A stretch of 64,000 nucleotides of DNA from an uncultured Hungatella sp. (GTDB taxonomy: Bacteria > Bacillota > Clostridia > Lachnospirales > Lachnospiraceae): the NCBI GenBank assembly GCA_910579515.1, contig CAJTUV010000005.1, positions 1 through 64,000 on the forward strand, given 5' to 3'. The position numbers and the translations under genes are program-made. The notes beneath the pieces were generated by a model. It was not told the origin of the DNA and did no database searches. It saw only the letters and a list, made by a program, of their open reading frames with translations. This document shows, in pieces, positions 32,727-40,860 of this stretch (the stretch's first letter is position 1; every line of letters starts with the position of its first letter).

Positions 32727-33560
32727 CTAAATGGTTGGGTTTAGCTTTCGACTCACCGCATTGATTCCATTGGATACCAAAATTGTAACAACAATCATCA
32801 CGACTGCTACCACAGAAGCCTGCGTCCAGTCCCCTAAAGACATTGCCTGTTGATAAATCATGGTGGCCAGCACCCTGGTATCTGTACCTCCTAATAACTG
32901 AGGCGTCGTGTAGGCAGTCAGACAGCCTGTAAAGACCAGCACACTGCCGGTCACAAGGCCGGGAATGCTTAAAGGCAGTACTACATAGCGAAAAGAAGCC
33001 GCCTTTGAAGCTCCCAGGCTTCCCGCCGCCAGATTCAGATCCTCCTGAATATTATCCATCACACCGATAAGGGAAAGAATCATCAAAGGCAGGAAAAGCT
33101 GGATAAAACCTACTACCATAGAAAATTCATTGTATAAAAGGCTTATGGGCTTTTCTATCAGACCAGAACGCACCAGCAGATTGTTGACAAATCCCTTTTT
33201 TCCTAAAATTACCATCCAGCTGAAAGAACGAATCACCGGACTGGTAAACATAGGAAATACAGCCAGCGCCATAAGGATTCCTTTATTTTTCGAATATTTG
33301 GAAATATAGTAAGCAGTGGGAAACCCCAGAACCGCACATACACAGGTACTGATAAGACTTAAGCGGATACTGCGCCAAAATACCTGTTTAAAATACGTGC
33401 TCTTTAACAAAGAAGTATAGTTTGCCAGGGAAAAACCTTCTCCTTCTGGAAAAAATGTTTTGAGTATTAAAGAAAACAAGGGAATTAACATAAAAAAAGC
33501 CAAAAATAAACAACCCGGCAATATAAAAAGCCAGTAAATCTTTGTCTTCTTTTCAAGCAT
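32727..33560 (-). CDS. ABC importer permease, PotB-like
   Basis: About 277 residues with six helices. IYWLFILPGCLFLAFFMLIP at the N-terminus and the EAA loop DLNLAAGSLGASKAASFRYVVLPLS identify a PotB/YdcU-type permease. The frame is open to 33614, but that start has no ribosome binding site, while AAAGGTGG precedes ATG 33560. It follows the amidohydrolase gene by 60 bases and precedes the ATPase gene. The two permeases form the heterodimeric channel. Confidence 0.88.
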   Translation of the reverse strand: MLEKKTKIYWLFILPGCLFLAFFMLIPLFSLILKTFFPEGEGFSLANYTSLLKSTYFKQVFWRSIRLSLISTCVCAVLGFPTAYYISKYSKNKGILMALAVFPMFTSPVIRSFSWMVILGKKGFVNNLLVRSGLIEKPISLLYNEFSMVVGFIQLFLPLMILSLIGVMDNIQEDLNLAAGSLGASKAASFRYVVLPLSIPGLVTGSVLVFTGCLTAYTTPQLLGGTDTRVLATMIYQQAMSLGDWTQASVVAVVMIVVTILVSNGINAVSRKLNPTI

Positions 33561-33620
33561 GGGCTTTACCCACCTTTCTCTTGGAATATAGGATAACCAT
33601 ATCATTCTTGTCAAAAAATG

Positions 33621-34952
33621 TCAACGGATATCTGCGTATTTTTCCGCCATGCGCCGGAATGCCCCCATCTCCCGTTCCAAATCCTGACGCAGATGATAAA
33701 GGCTGTGTTTTGTCAGTTTGTGATCCTCTACCAGCTTCTTTCCATCTACCCAAACACTATGTACGTTAGAGGCATTGGCGGAATAGCAAATAGCGGAATA
33801 CGGATCATAGACAGGAAACATATTGACAGACCCAGTCTCTAAAAGAACAAGATCCGCTTTCTTGCCCGCTTCAATGGAACCGATTTCGTTTTCTGCGCCC
33901 AAAACTGCACAACCGCCTCTGGTAGCCATTTCCACCAGCTGCCTTGCAGGAAACAGGCTTCTGTCATGATATTTCGTCTTCTGAAAACAGGCTGCTGCAC
34001 GAAGCTGCGTAAATAAATCCAGGGTATTTCCAGAAGATGGTCCATCGGAACCGATTCCAACTGTAACCCCTTGTTCCACCATCTCTTTTACAGGACAGAT
34101 TCCTTTTCCTGCCTTTGTATTAGCAACAACACAGTGAGCCACCTTCGCATTCTTTTTTGCCAGCAAAGAAATATCTCTTTCATTGGCATGAATGCAGTGG
34201 GCAGCAATGGTCTTTGGTCCTAAAACTCCCAGATCATTTAAAAATTCAATAGGCGTCTTCCCATATTTTTCCTGGAAAAAATCCATTTCATAGTCCATCT
34301 CGCTTACATGGAGGGAATAAAGGGAATCAAATTCCAAAGCTAAATCATAGGAAGCTTTCAGCATTTCTGCTGAATTGGTATTTGTCGCGTGAGGCGCCAC
34401 AAAAGGATAAATCCGGCTATGGCCGCTCCAGTCCTTTAAAAATTTTCGGCACAGCTCTAACCCGCCGTAAGGCTTTGGGCTGTCACAAGTTGCCTGACCA
34501 ATGACGGTTTCTCCCACCCAAGCCCGAATCCCCATATTCTCACATGCTCTGGCTGCCTGGTCTTCAAAATAGTACATGTCAAGTACCGATGTAACGCCTG
34601 ACAAAAGCAGTTCTGCAGCTCCATATTGGGTTGCCGTGTAAACCAGTTGTGGCGTCATGGCCTCCAGTTCCAGTGGAAACAGAAAACGCCTGAGACGATC
34701 TGGACAATCATCTCCGAGAGAACGGAAGGGAATCATGGCAATATGACTGTGAACATTCACCATTCCTGGCAGAACAATTCCTTGTTCTCCGTCCACACAC
34801 ATATCTGCTGATTCTATCTGCCTCTGTTCCAAGTCCTGACAGGAGCCTACGGAATCTATCTTTCCCTCATCCAATATAACATAACCGTCTGGATATTCTG
34901 TTTTTTCTTTGTCCATAGTTAAAACTGTCACATTTTTAATCAGTGTTTTCAT
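33621..34952 (-). CDS. Deaminase-like amidohydrolase (ATZ/TRZ, MtaD-like)
   Basis: A 443-residue metal-dependent amidohydrolase. The first metal motif VHSH lies near residue 68, further ligands in PHATNTN and HCIHANE, and the catalytic aspartate in IGSDGPSSGN near 300; the C-terminal GSIEAGKKADLVLL is standard. This subgroup includes methylthioadenosine/S-adenosylhomocysteine deaminases, guanine deaminase and triazine hydrolases. Position as second gene in an operon with a PotABCD-type importer suggests that it processes the imported nitrogenous compound. Its exact reaction is not readable from motifs. GAGGT precedes the ATG; it starts 12 bases past the MBL gene. Confidence 0.82.
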   Translation of the reverse strand: MKTLIKNVTVLTMDKEKTEYPDGYVILDEGKIDSVGSCQDLEQRQIESADMCVDGEQGIVLPGMVNVHSHIAMIPFRSLGDDCPDRLRRFLFPLELEAMTPQLVYTATQYGAAELLLSGVTSVLDMYYFEDQAARACENMGIRAWVGETVIGQATCDSPKPYGGLELCRKFLKDWSGHSRIYPFVAPHATNTNSAEMLKASYDLALEFDSLYSLHVSEMDYEMDFFQEKYGKTPIEFLNDLGVLGPKTIAAHCIHANERDISLLAKKNAKVAHCVVANTKAGKGICPVKEMVEQGVTVGIGSDGPSSGNTLDLFTQLRAAACFQKTKYHDRSLFPARQLVEMATRGGCAVLGAENEIGSIEAGKKADLVLLETGSVNMFPVYDPYSAICYSANASNVHSVWVDGKKLVEDHKLTKHSLYHLRQDLEREMGAFRRMAEKYADIR

Positions 34953-34964
34953 ATTTTACCTCTA

Positions 34965-35837
34965 CTACGAATGGTGTGGAAGTGTCTTCAAGGTCTCCTC
35001 TGTATAGATCATCAAAACACTCTTATATTGGTGGCTGTATTTGGGCAGATTTGTAACCGTGTCCGCCAGCTTGCTGCAAAACAATGGGTCCCGCTCTCGG
35101 TGATCTCTGATATCATAAATGCAGCCAATCAATTCATCTAATATCGAAACTGCAATCGGATTTTTCCCATGAGCCGAGTAAATTTCATCATAAAATCCGC
35201 TTAACTTTTTAGCCTTCTCATAACTGTACAACATTTTTTCAAACGAGTTTTCTTTTGGATCTGTAAAACACCAGATATTGTTGCAGGTGATGATATCTCC
35301 TGAAAAAAATCTGCGGTTTTTCCTGTCCAATACACACACTGAGCCGTCAGAATGCCCCGGCATAGAATAAATTTCCATCAACTGTCCGCCGCCTAAATCA
35401 AAAATCTCGCCTTCTTGAATAAAGTGGAATCTGGTATCGGAAAAATCTGTCTGACAATACGCCTCTTCCTCAATTAAACCTCTGCACTCTGGAAATATCT
35501 GGTAACGAAACTCTAATGAAGCCTTTTTTAAAACCGGATTGCAGTGGCAGCATAAATTTTCATAATCTTCTTCAGCCATGTAAACATCTTTGAACAAATA
35601 GCTGCCCAAAGCATGGTCTGGATGTCCGTGGGTATTGACTACTACCAACGGCAAATCTGTAATCGCCCTGATAAGCGGACGGTAATCTGTATAACCATAG
35701 CCTGTGTCAAGAAGCATGGCTTTTTCGCTTCCCAATATCAAATACATGCAGACTAAATTTACTTCTAAAAGACAGTACAGATGATCATCAATTTTTTGTA
35801 CCCGACAAGCAGGTGAATCTGAAAACATTGCGCTCAT
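34965..35837 (-). CDS. Metallo-beta-lactamase-fold hydrolase
   Basis: A 290-residue MBL-fold enzyme. The metal motif NTHGHPDHALG is near residue 90, followed by MPGHSDGSVCVLD and FSGDIIT, and a late histidine in SAHGKNP. The fold hydrolyses esters, thioesters, lactones or cyclic amides. It is the first gene of the operon, with GAAGGAGG before ATG 35837 and a good promoter upstream. Being encoded with an importer and a deaminase-like enzyme, it may carry out a second hydrolytic step on the same substrate; this is inference. Confidence 0.8.
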   Translation of the reverse strand: MSAMFSDSPACRVQKIDDHLYCLLEVNLVCMYLILGSEKAMLLDTGYGYTDYRPLIRAITDLPLVVVNTHGHPDHALGSYLFKDVYMAEEDYENLCCHCNPVLKKASLEFRYQIFPECRGLIEEEAYCQTDFSDTRFHFIQEGEIFDLGGGQLMEIYSMPGHSDGSVCVLDRKNRRFFSGDIITCNNIWCFTDPKENSFEKMLYSYEKAKKLSGFYDEIYSAHGKNPIAVSILDELIGCIYDIRDHRERDPLFCSKLADTVTNLPKYSHQYKSVLMIYTEETLKTLPHHS

Positions 35838-35896
35838 AAGAATCCAACCTCCTTCTATTCTTCTGTCTTTCTGCTGTTTCCCTTTACTGCATCTTT

Positions 35897-35925
35897 ATTA
35901 TACGTCTCCCAATCCTAAAATGCAA
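35897..35925 (-). promoter_or_regulatory. Promoter of the six-gene importer/hydrolase operon
   Basis: Minus strand TTGCAT, 17 bases, TATAAT; the leader is about 55 bases. No clear operator palindrome was noticed beside it. Confidence 0.65.
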
Positions 35926-35963
35926 TGGCTCTTTGTCTTGTCCCTGATCGTTTCCTTAGCGCA

Positions 35964-36000
35964 CAAAAAAACTCAAACCCTTGATTATCAAAGATTTGAG
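35964..36000 (-). terminator. Terminator of the tRNA-Leu pair
   Basis: Minus strand CTCAAA-TTTGAT pairs with ATCAA-TTTGAG and is followed by seven T. It lies just past the 3' end of tRNA-Leu(CAG) copy 2. Confidence 0.8.
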
Positions 36001-36007
36001 CTTTTCA

Positions 36008-36091
36008 TGCAGAAGATGGGAGTCGAACCCACAAGGTATTGCTACCACACGGACCTGAACCGTGCGCGTCTGCCAATTCCGCCACTTCTGC
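36008..36091 (-). tRNA. tRNA-Leu (anticodon CAG), copy 2
   Basis: Same secondary structure and sequence as copy 1 except for one base in the variable arm. Three bases separate it from the upstream tRNA-Leu(AAG), so the two come from one precursor. Confidence 0.95.
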
Positions 36092-36094
36092 CTC

Positions 36095-36178
36095 TGCGGG
36101 AGATGGGACTTGAACCCACACGAGCATACACCCACAAGATCCTTAGTCTTGCCTGTCTGCCAATTCCAGCACTCCCGC
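36095..36178 (-). tRNA. tRNA-Leu (anticodon AAG)
   Basis: Class II tRNA of 84 bases with acceptor GCGGGAG/CTCCCGC and anticodon loop CTAAGGA on CAAGA/TCTTG. The wobble A34 would need deamination to inosine to read CUU and CUC, which is less common in bacteria than GAG. Discriminator A, no encoded CCA. Confidence 0.93.
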
Positions 36179-36214
36179 TTATGGTTTATTTCTATGCTTT
36201 TTAGCAACAGACAT

Positions 36215-36243
36215 AGTATATCTAAAATCTTCCAAAATGTAAA
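36215..36243 (-). promoter_or_regulatory. Promoter of the tRNA-Leu(AAG)-tRNA-Leu(CAG) unit
   Basis: Minus strand TTTACA, 17 bases, TATACT. Confidence 0.7.
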
Positions 36244-36332
36244 GTGTTTTTTTGAAATTTTTTAATTTTTTTCTTCACTTTGTAAGTTATAGATGGATTT
36301 GCAGCAACGTTAAAAAAATTTCAAATTTCCTC

Positions 36333-36360
36333 TTGACAATTAAAAAAACATTAGTATAAT
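36333..36360 (+). promoter_or_regulatory. Promoter of tRNA-Asn
   Basis: TTGACA, 16 bases, TATAAT, a full consensus pair 20 bases before the tRNA. Confidence 0.85.
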
Positions 36361-36380
36361 AGATAAGTAGTTACCACTAT

Positions 36381-36453
36381 TCCTCGATAGCTCAGTCGGT
36401 AGAGCACGCGGCTGTTAACCGCGCTGTCGTAGGTTCAAGTCCTACTCGGGGAG
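36381..36453 (+). tRNA. tRNA-Asn (anticodon GTT)
   Basis: A 73-base cloverleaf: acceptor TCCTCGA/TCGGGGA, anticodon loop CTGTTAA on CGCGG/CCGCG, T-arm GTAGG/CCTAC with TTCAAGT, discriminator G. CCA is not encoded. Confidence 0.96.
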
Positions 36454-36455
36454 CT

Positions 36456-36486
36456 AAAACTGTAGATACAATATCTACAGTTTTTT
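36456..36486 (+). terminator. Terminator of tRNA-Asn
   Basis: CTGTAGAT pairs with ATCTACAG around a five-base loop and is followed by TTTTTT. From here to 36615 nothing else is recognised except the rplT 3' region. Confidence 0.85.
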
Positions 36487-36615
36487 GCATCTATCAAGCT
36501 TTCTTTATATTCTGTCTATTCAGGCATGTTTCCAGATAAAAAGACGCGCCGCCACAACCAGAAATAGATTCTCTCTTCCCAGTCATGACGGCAATGTTTA
36601 CACTGCTTTATCAAA

Positions 36616-36972
36616 TTAAGCCAACTTTGCCTTAGCTAATTCAGCCAGCTTTGCGAATCCTTCCGCATCATTGATTGCCATATCGGACAATACCTTCCGG
36701 TTCATCTCTACGCCGGCCAGCTTTAAGCCATACATAAATCTGCTGTAGGACAATCCGTTAATTCTTGCAGCCGCATTGATACGGGCAATCCATAATTGTC
36801 TGAACTGTCTCTTTCTCTGCTTTCTTCCTGCGTAAGCGCTGGCCAGTGCTCTCATAACAGACTGCTTTGCAATTCTGTACTGTTTGGAACGAGCGCCTCT
36901 GTAGCCCTTCGCCATCTTTAATACTCTATTATGCCTTCTTCTGGCATTCATACCGCCTTTGATTCTTGCCAT
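36616..36972 (-). CDS. rplT: 50S ribosomal protein L20
   Basis: A 118-residue, strongly basic protein that binds 23S rRNA early in large-subunit assembly and also represses its own operon by binding the leader m[43 protein letters not shown] and [19 protein letters not shown] are diagnostic. GAAGGAGG precedes the ATG. It is the last gene of infC-rpmI-rplT. Confidence 0.97.
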   Translation of the reverse strand: MARIKGGMNARRRHNRVLKMAKGYRGARSKQYRIAKQSVMRALASAYAGRKQRKRQFRQLWIARINAAARINGLSYSRFMYGLKLAGVEMNRKVLSDMAINDAEGFAKLAELAKAKLA

Positions 36973-37003
36973 CGGTTTTTCCTCCTTCTAAACTGTCGAA
37001 ATC

Positions 37004-37201
37004 TTAGATATATGGTAAAATTTTCTTCATTACTTTCTCGTTTGTTGCATCCATAACCACATCTTTTCTTAAGTTTCTTTTTCTCTTTGTAGATTTCTTG
37101 GTTAAGATATGAGATTTATAGGCCTTACTTCTTACTAATTTTCCTGTTCCGGTCTTTTTAAAACGCTTTGCAGCAGCTCTGCTAGTCTTCATTTTAGGCA
37201 T
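37004..37201 (-). CDS. rpmI: 50S ribosomal protein L35
   Basis: Sixty-five residues, mostly basic: [20 protein letters not shown], then [13 protein letters not shown], the standard L35 sequence. AAGGAGG precedes the ATG. Located 29 bases past infC and 31 before rplT, the usual operon order. Confidence 0.97.
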   Translation of the reverse strand: MPKMKTSRAAAKRFKKTGTGKLVRSKAYKSHILTKKSTKRKRNLRKDVVMDATNEKVMKKILPYI

Positions 37202-37230
37202 TGCTATTTCCTCCTTGATAATTAGTCTCT

Positions 37231-37737
37231 CTAACGTTTTGCTGATAAAAACATTACCATGCTTCTTCCTTCCACCTTGGACGGCTTGTCAACAACAGCG
37301 ATGTCAGACAGCGCCTGGGCAAAATCGTCCAAAATATACTTGGACTTTGACATATGAGCCATCTCTCTGCCTCTGAAACGCAGCGTTACCTTCACCTTAT
37401 CGCCCTTTTCCAAAAATTTACGAGCGGCGTTCGTCTTGGTATTCAAGTCGTTGGTATCAATATTCGGGGATAACCGTACTTCTTTTACCTCGATAATTTT
37501 CTGCTTCTTTTTCGCTTCTTTTTCTTTTCTCGCCAGTTCATAACGATACTTGCCATAATCAATAATCTTGCAAACCGGCGGTTTCGCTGTAGGCGCAATC
37601 TTCACCAAATCCAGCTCTGCTTCCTTTGCACGCTGCATCGCATCTCTGGCAGACATAATGCCTAATTGCTCTCCGTTTTCGCCAATCAGTCGAACCTCCC
37701 TGTCTCTGATCTGTTCGTTAATCATTAACTCGCTAAT
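37231..37737 (-). CDS. infC: Translation initiation factor IF-3 with probable AUU start codon
   Basis: IF-3 binds the 30S subunit and checks start codon fidelity. [20 protein letters not shown], the N-domain [15 protein letters not shown], and the C-domain [15 protein letters not shown] identify it. An ATG at 37725 is in frame, but its distance from the only good ribosome binding site (GGAGGTG, 37745-37751) is 19 bases. An ATT at 37735-37737 is exactly 7 bases away and adds ISEL, the N-terminus seen in relatives. A non-AUG AUU start is known for infC in Escherichia coli, where it lets IF-3 restrict its own synthesis. The start is inferred from spacing. Length 168 aa. Confidence 0.85.
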   Translation of the reverse strand: MSELMINEQIRDREVRLIGENGEQLGIMSARDAMQRAKEAELDLVKIAPTAKPPVCKIIDYGKYRYELARKEKEAKKKQKIIEVKEVRLSPNIDTNDLNTKTNAARKFLEKGDKVKVTLRFRGREMAHMSKSKYILDDFAQALSDIAVVDKPSKVEGRSMVMFLSAKR

Positions 37738-37751
37738 TGTCTTGCACCTCC

Positions 37752-38010
37752 ATATGTGTTGTTGTTGGAATCGTATACCGCCAGGCTCTACTGCTGAACA
37801 TATCCCACCGATATACCTGCATGGAATGAAACTGCATATCGCCGACCACCATGGTCCAATATGCTCATAAAAAAAGTAGATAGAAATCTTCTATCCACCA
37901 TGCTAAGAACATAACAACGACTGCTATGCAACTCAAACTATGAACCCAGGTCGCTCGCTCGCGCCAAGGTGAGGTGGATACCTACTTTCCTGTCAGCTAT
38001 TTTCAAAACC
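37752..38010 (-). promoter_or_regulatory. L20-type autoregulatory leader with terminator and antiterminator
   Basis: The leader of infC-rpmI-rplT is about 270 bases. A terminator at 37876-37898 pairs GTGGATAGAA with TTCTATCTAC and is followed by seven T (37869-37875). TATCCACC near the 5' end of the transcript (37973-37980) is complementary to GGTGGATA (37892-37899), which overlaps the terminator's 5' arm. The two pairings exclude each other. The segment between includes CCTTGGCGCGAGCGAGCGA. The arrangement fits the known L20 leader, in which excess L20 favours termination, but no covariance search could be run. Confidence 0.75.
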
Positions 38011-38016
38011 TTTATT

Positions 38017-38045
38017 ACTATACTACACGTAAGAATATTTGTCAA
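38017..38045 (-). promoter_or_regulatory. Promoter of infC-rpmI-rplT
   Basis: Minus strand TTGACA, 17 bases, TATAGT; it lies just after the stop codon of the M23 peptidase gene. Confidence 0.8.
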
Positions 38046-38052
38046 ACACTTT

Positions 38053-38856
38053 TTAATAACAATACCGCAGCCGATACTTCTCCAAATACTTAAGTACCCA
38101 ATATGGATTCACACTCAGCTCTTCATAATGGTCAGTCCGAAGATACATGCCCACGTGAAGATGCACGTCAAAATTTCCCACGGTTCCCTCTATGGCAGAA
38201 TATCCGCTGTCTCCCATAAACCCCAAAAGCTCTCCGGCCGTCACCTCATCGCCTTCCTTCCAGTCCTTGCTGTAATCATACAGATGGGCATAATACAAAT
38301 ACAGACCAGAGGCGGTCCTGATTCCGATTCGCCAGCCGCCCTTTTCCAGCCATCCCACCTTCTCTACCACTCCGTCGCTCATGCTCACCACCGGATACGT
38401 TCCCCTGGGACGCTGGTTTCCCATAATATCGCAGCCCTCGTGTCCTCTCTGTCCTCCATAGGTACGATTATCCATCCACCCATTTTCATAAGTTACGTTT
38501 GGCATGTCTTTGTCTGTGCTGGAAGGGATCGGAAAATACTTCAAGTCCCGGAAAATGATGTTGTAGGCATTCTGAAGCTTTCGATACTCAGAAGGCCGCC
38601 TCTTCTCAATGCGCTCTGATATGTGATCCTGTCCCTCAAACCCAGTCAGGTCATATTCCTGTTCAATCATCCAGGTAGTAACTGCCTCAACATCCACAGG
38701 CTCCATCTCAGCCACACACTCTCCCAGTTTCAAAGCCCGAAATTCATCGCTCTCCCATGTATAAGGGCTCAACTGATAAAAATCAGGATTTGTCATGAGA
38801 TAATCCGTCATAACAACGTGAAAAACTGCCAGAATCAGAAGAAGAATGATTTGCAT
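38053..38856 (-). CDS. M23-family metallopeptidase (LytM-like) with N-terminal membrane anchor
   Basis: About 267 residues. One N-terminal transmembrane segment (MQIILLLILAVFHVVMTDYL) is followed by a linker and a C-terminal peptidase M23 domain: RGHEGCDIMG (first metal ligands H and D), SMSDGVVEKVGWLEKGGW, YYAHLYDYS, GFMGDSGYS and VHLHVGMY (the HxH ligand). Such enzymes cleave peptidoglycan cross-bridges or act as inactive scaffolds; all ligands are present here, so activity is likely. The longer start at 38877 has no ribosome binding site, while GAAAGGAA precedes ATG 38856. It is divergent from the YlbJ-like gene. Confidence 0.85.
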   Translation of the reverse strand: MQIILLLILAVFHVVMTDYLMTNPDFYQLSPYTWESDEFRALKLGECVAEMEPVDVEAVTTWMIEQEYDLTGFEGQDHISERIEKRRPSEYRKLQNAYNIIFRDLKYFPIPSSTDKDMPNVTYENGWMDNRTYGGQRGHEGCDIMGNQRPRGTYPVVSMSDGVVEKVGWLEKGGWRIGIRTASGLYLYYAHLYDYSKDWKEGDEVTAGELLGFMGDSGYSAIEGTVGNFDVHLHVGMYLRTDHYEELSVNPYWVLKYLEKYRLRYCY

Positions 38857-38909
38857 AACCAAAGTTCCTTTCCTCATATAGTGTTCTAAAACATCTTATT
38901 CGGTTGGTT

Positions 38910-39815
38910 ATGAAAAAATCCATCTCTGCCTTGACAGCCATTTTTGTATTACTCCTTCTTTTAACCCACCCTGCCCTCTCCTATGAAGGTGCATGTCAGG
39001 GTCTTTTGTTGTGGTTTCATACGGTGCTTCCTACTCTGCTCCCCTTTATGATCTGTTCTAACGTCATCGTTATGCTGGGAGGCGTCTCTTTGCTGACCGC
39101 TCCTTTTCGCCCTTTACTGAAACCTGTCTTCAAACTGTCCGGTGAGGGATCTTATGTTCTCATCTCAGGATTGCTGTGCGGTTATCCCATGGGGGCGAAA
39201 ACCTGCAGCGAGTTCTTAGATCATGGGCGCATCTCCTTAAAAGAAGCCCGTTATCTTTTGGCTATCAGCAATCACCCAAGCCCTATGTTCCTCCTCGGAT
39301 ATGTGGCAACAAACCTCTCTCCCGCCCTGTCCATGACCACAGTTCTTCTTTCCCTCTACCTTCCCATTCTCCCAGTGGCATGGGCAGCCAGAGGTCTTTA
39401 TGGCGTCCAGGAAGCAAAAGACAAAACTCCCTTTCCAAAATCTACAAAAAGCTCCTTTGACACAGTAATGATGAGTTCCTTTGAGGTAATGGTGCGCATT
39501 GGCGGGTATATTATGCTGTTTTCCATTCTGGCGGCCTTTATCCAGAAAATGCCCTGGTTCTCCCCTTTCTGGAAAGCCCTTCTTTTAGGAATCGTGGAAA
39601 TCACCACTGGAATACAGGCAGTCTCAAAAGCCGTCTCTGGCCCTCTCCAAGGGCTGTGCCTTACCATGATCACCGCCTTTGGCGGACTTTCTGGAATCTC
39701 CCAGACAAAAAGCGTACTAAAAAATGCCGGACTCTCCGTCCGACATTATCTGTTATGGAAACTGTTCCACGCCATTTTATCCGTTGGCTGCTTCCTGGCC
39801 CTGTCCGCCGCTTAA
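38910..39815 (+). CDS. YlbJ-like sporulation integral membrane protein
   Basis: About 301 residues with six to eight membrane helices and the nucleoside-recognition (Gate) fold. LLWFHTVLPTLLPFMICSN, LISGLLCGYPMGAKTCSEF and SNHPSPMFLLGYVA are typical of YlbJ/SpoVV, which in Bacillus is made under sigma-E control and is needed for spore cortex and dipicolinic acid transport. Function here is inferred from family. A TTG upstream (38904) is possible; ATG 38910 is preferred although its ribosome binding site is weak. Its 3' end overlaps the convergent coiled-coil gene by 39 bases. Confidence 0.8.
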   Translation: MKKSISALTAIFVLLLLLTHPALSYEGACQGLLLWFHTVLPTLLPFMICSNVIVMLGGVSLLTAPFRPLLKPVFKLSGEGSYVLISGLLCGYPMGAKTCSEFLDHGRISLKEARYLLAISNHPSPMFLLGYVATNLSPALSMTTVLLSLYLPILPVAWAARGLYGVQEAKDKTPFPKSTKSSFDTVMMSSFEVMVRIGGYIMLFSILAAFIQKMPWFSPFWKALLLGIVEITTGIQAVSKAVSGPLQGLCLTMITAFGGLSGISQTKSVLKNAGLSVRHYLLWKLFHAILSVGCFLALSAA

Positions 39816-40337
39816 TTCATTACGGTTAGTGGCCACAATGTCGTAGCTGGACCTTAAGGAAGAAAGAAACGACTCGAATCTGCTCTGGGATTCGTCCATC
39901 GTATGCGTGATGATGGTCTGCAGGCTTCTCAGGATATCGTCTGTATATTGAATTGCTCCCTGGCGGATATTGTTGGCATCATTGACCGCGGCGTCCACGA
40001 TAGCCTGGGCCTGGGCATTGGCGTCCTCTACGATTTGGTTGGCCGCGCTGTAAGCCCGCTGCATGATCTCATGCTCATTCACCAGCTCATTGGTCTGAAC
40101 CGTGGCCTCCTGAATCAGGGCGTCGGCCTGGGTCTTGGCTTCGCTGATAATCGCCTCCTGGTTGCTGATGATCTTTTGGTACTGTTTAATCTCATCAGGA
40201 ACCCGAAGGCGCAGCTCCACCAAAAGCTCCTCCAGCTCCTCTTTATTCACTAAAATCTTTGTATTCGATAAAGGCTGGAATTTGCAGCCGTCAATATACT
40301 CTTCAATTTCAACGATTAACTGTTCAATTCTGCTCAT
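39777..40337 (-). CDS. Coiled-coil protein of unknown function (DivIVA-like or V-ATPase subunit H-like)
   Basis: A 186-residue soluble protein, predicted largely helical. The first part reads IEQLIVEIEEYIDGCKFQPLS and KEELEELLVELRLRVPDEIK, then a long alanine-, glutamine- and glutamate-rich coiled coil to about residue 140 and a polar tail. It resembles proteins often annotated as ATPase subunits, with no evidence of such a role. GAGAGG precedes the ATG. It follows coaD by 23 bases, so it is likely cotranscribed with rsmD-coaD. A scaffold or division role is possible, not shown. Confidence 0.65.
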   Translation of the reverse strand: MSRIEQLIVEIEEYIDGCKFQPLSNTKILVNKEELEELLVELRLRVPDEIKQYQKIISNQEAIISEAKTQADALIQEATVQTNELVNEHEIMQRAYSAANQIVEDANAQAQAIVDAAVNDANNIRQGAIQYTDDILRSLQTIITHTMDESQSRFESFLSSLRSSYDIVATNRNELSGGQGQEAANG

Positions 40338-40360
40338 GACGAATCCTCTCCTTTACATAG

Positions 40361-40852
40361 TCATTGTTCTTCCTTACCCTTCAGCTTCTCTATCATCCTG
40401 GCGGCAATTTCCGGTTCCAGAAATGCGCTGATATCCCCATGATATTCTGCAATTTCTTTTACAATACTGGAGCTTAAGTAGGAATACTTTAAATTCGTAG
40501 TCAAAAAAATGGTATCAATTTCAGGTGCAATCACATGGTTTGTCTGAGATAACTGTAATTCATATTCAAAGTCTGTTATGGCACGGAGCCCTCTGATAAT
40601 CACTTTGGCATGGTTGGCCCTGACAAACTCCACCAGAAGGCCGTCAAAAGACTGGACCTCCACATTGGGAATCTGTCTGGTAACATATTTTAGCATGTCC
40701 ACCCGTTCCTCAACAGAAAATAAGGGAGTTTTCGCTCTGTTGTTCAGTACTCCTACTATCACTTTATCCATAATGTTGGCGCTGCGCTCAATAATGTCAA
40801 AATGACCTAATGTCACTGGATCAAAACTTCCCGGATATACTGCAACAGACAT
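40361..40852 (-). CDS. coaD: Pantetheine-phosphate adenylyltransferase
   Basis: A 163-residue nucleotidyltransferase catalysing the fourth step of CoA synthesis. [20 protein letters not shown] with the HxGH-type TxGH signature at the N-terminus, [28 protein letters not shown] and the late [16 protein letters not shown] are diagnostic. It starts eight bases after the rsmD stop; the rsmD-coaD pairing is common in bacteria. Confidence 0.97.
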   Translation of the reverse strand: MSVAVYPGSFDPVTLGHFDIIERSANIMDKVIVGVLNNRAKTPLFSVEERVDMLKYVTRQIPNVEVQSFDGLLVEFVRANHAKVIIRGLRAITDFEYELQLSQTNHVIAPEIDTIFLTTNLKYSYLSSSIVKEIAEYHGDISAFLEPEIAARMIEKLKGKEEQ

Positions 40853-40860
40853 ATGTGCTC

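Noticed and set aside
35956..36265. Overlapping short frames across the tRNA-Leu pair
   Set aside because: They are translations of tRNA genes; the repeated peptide arises from the repeated tRNA sequence.
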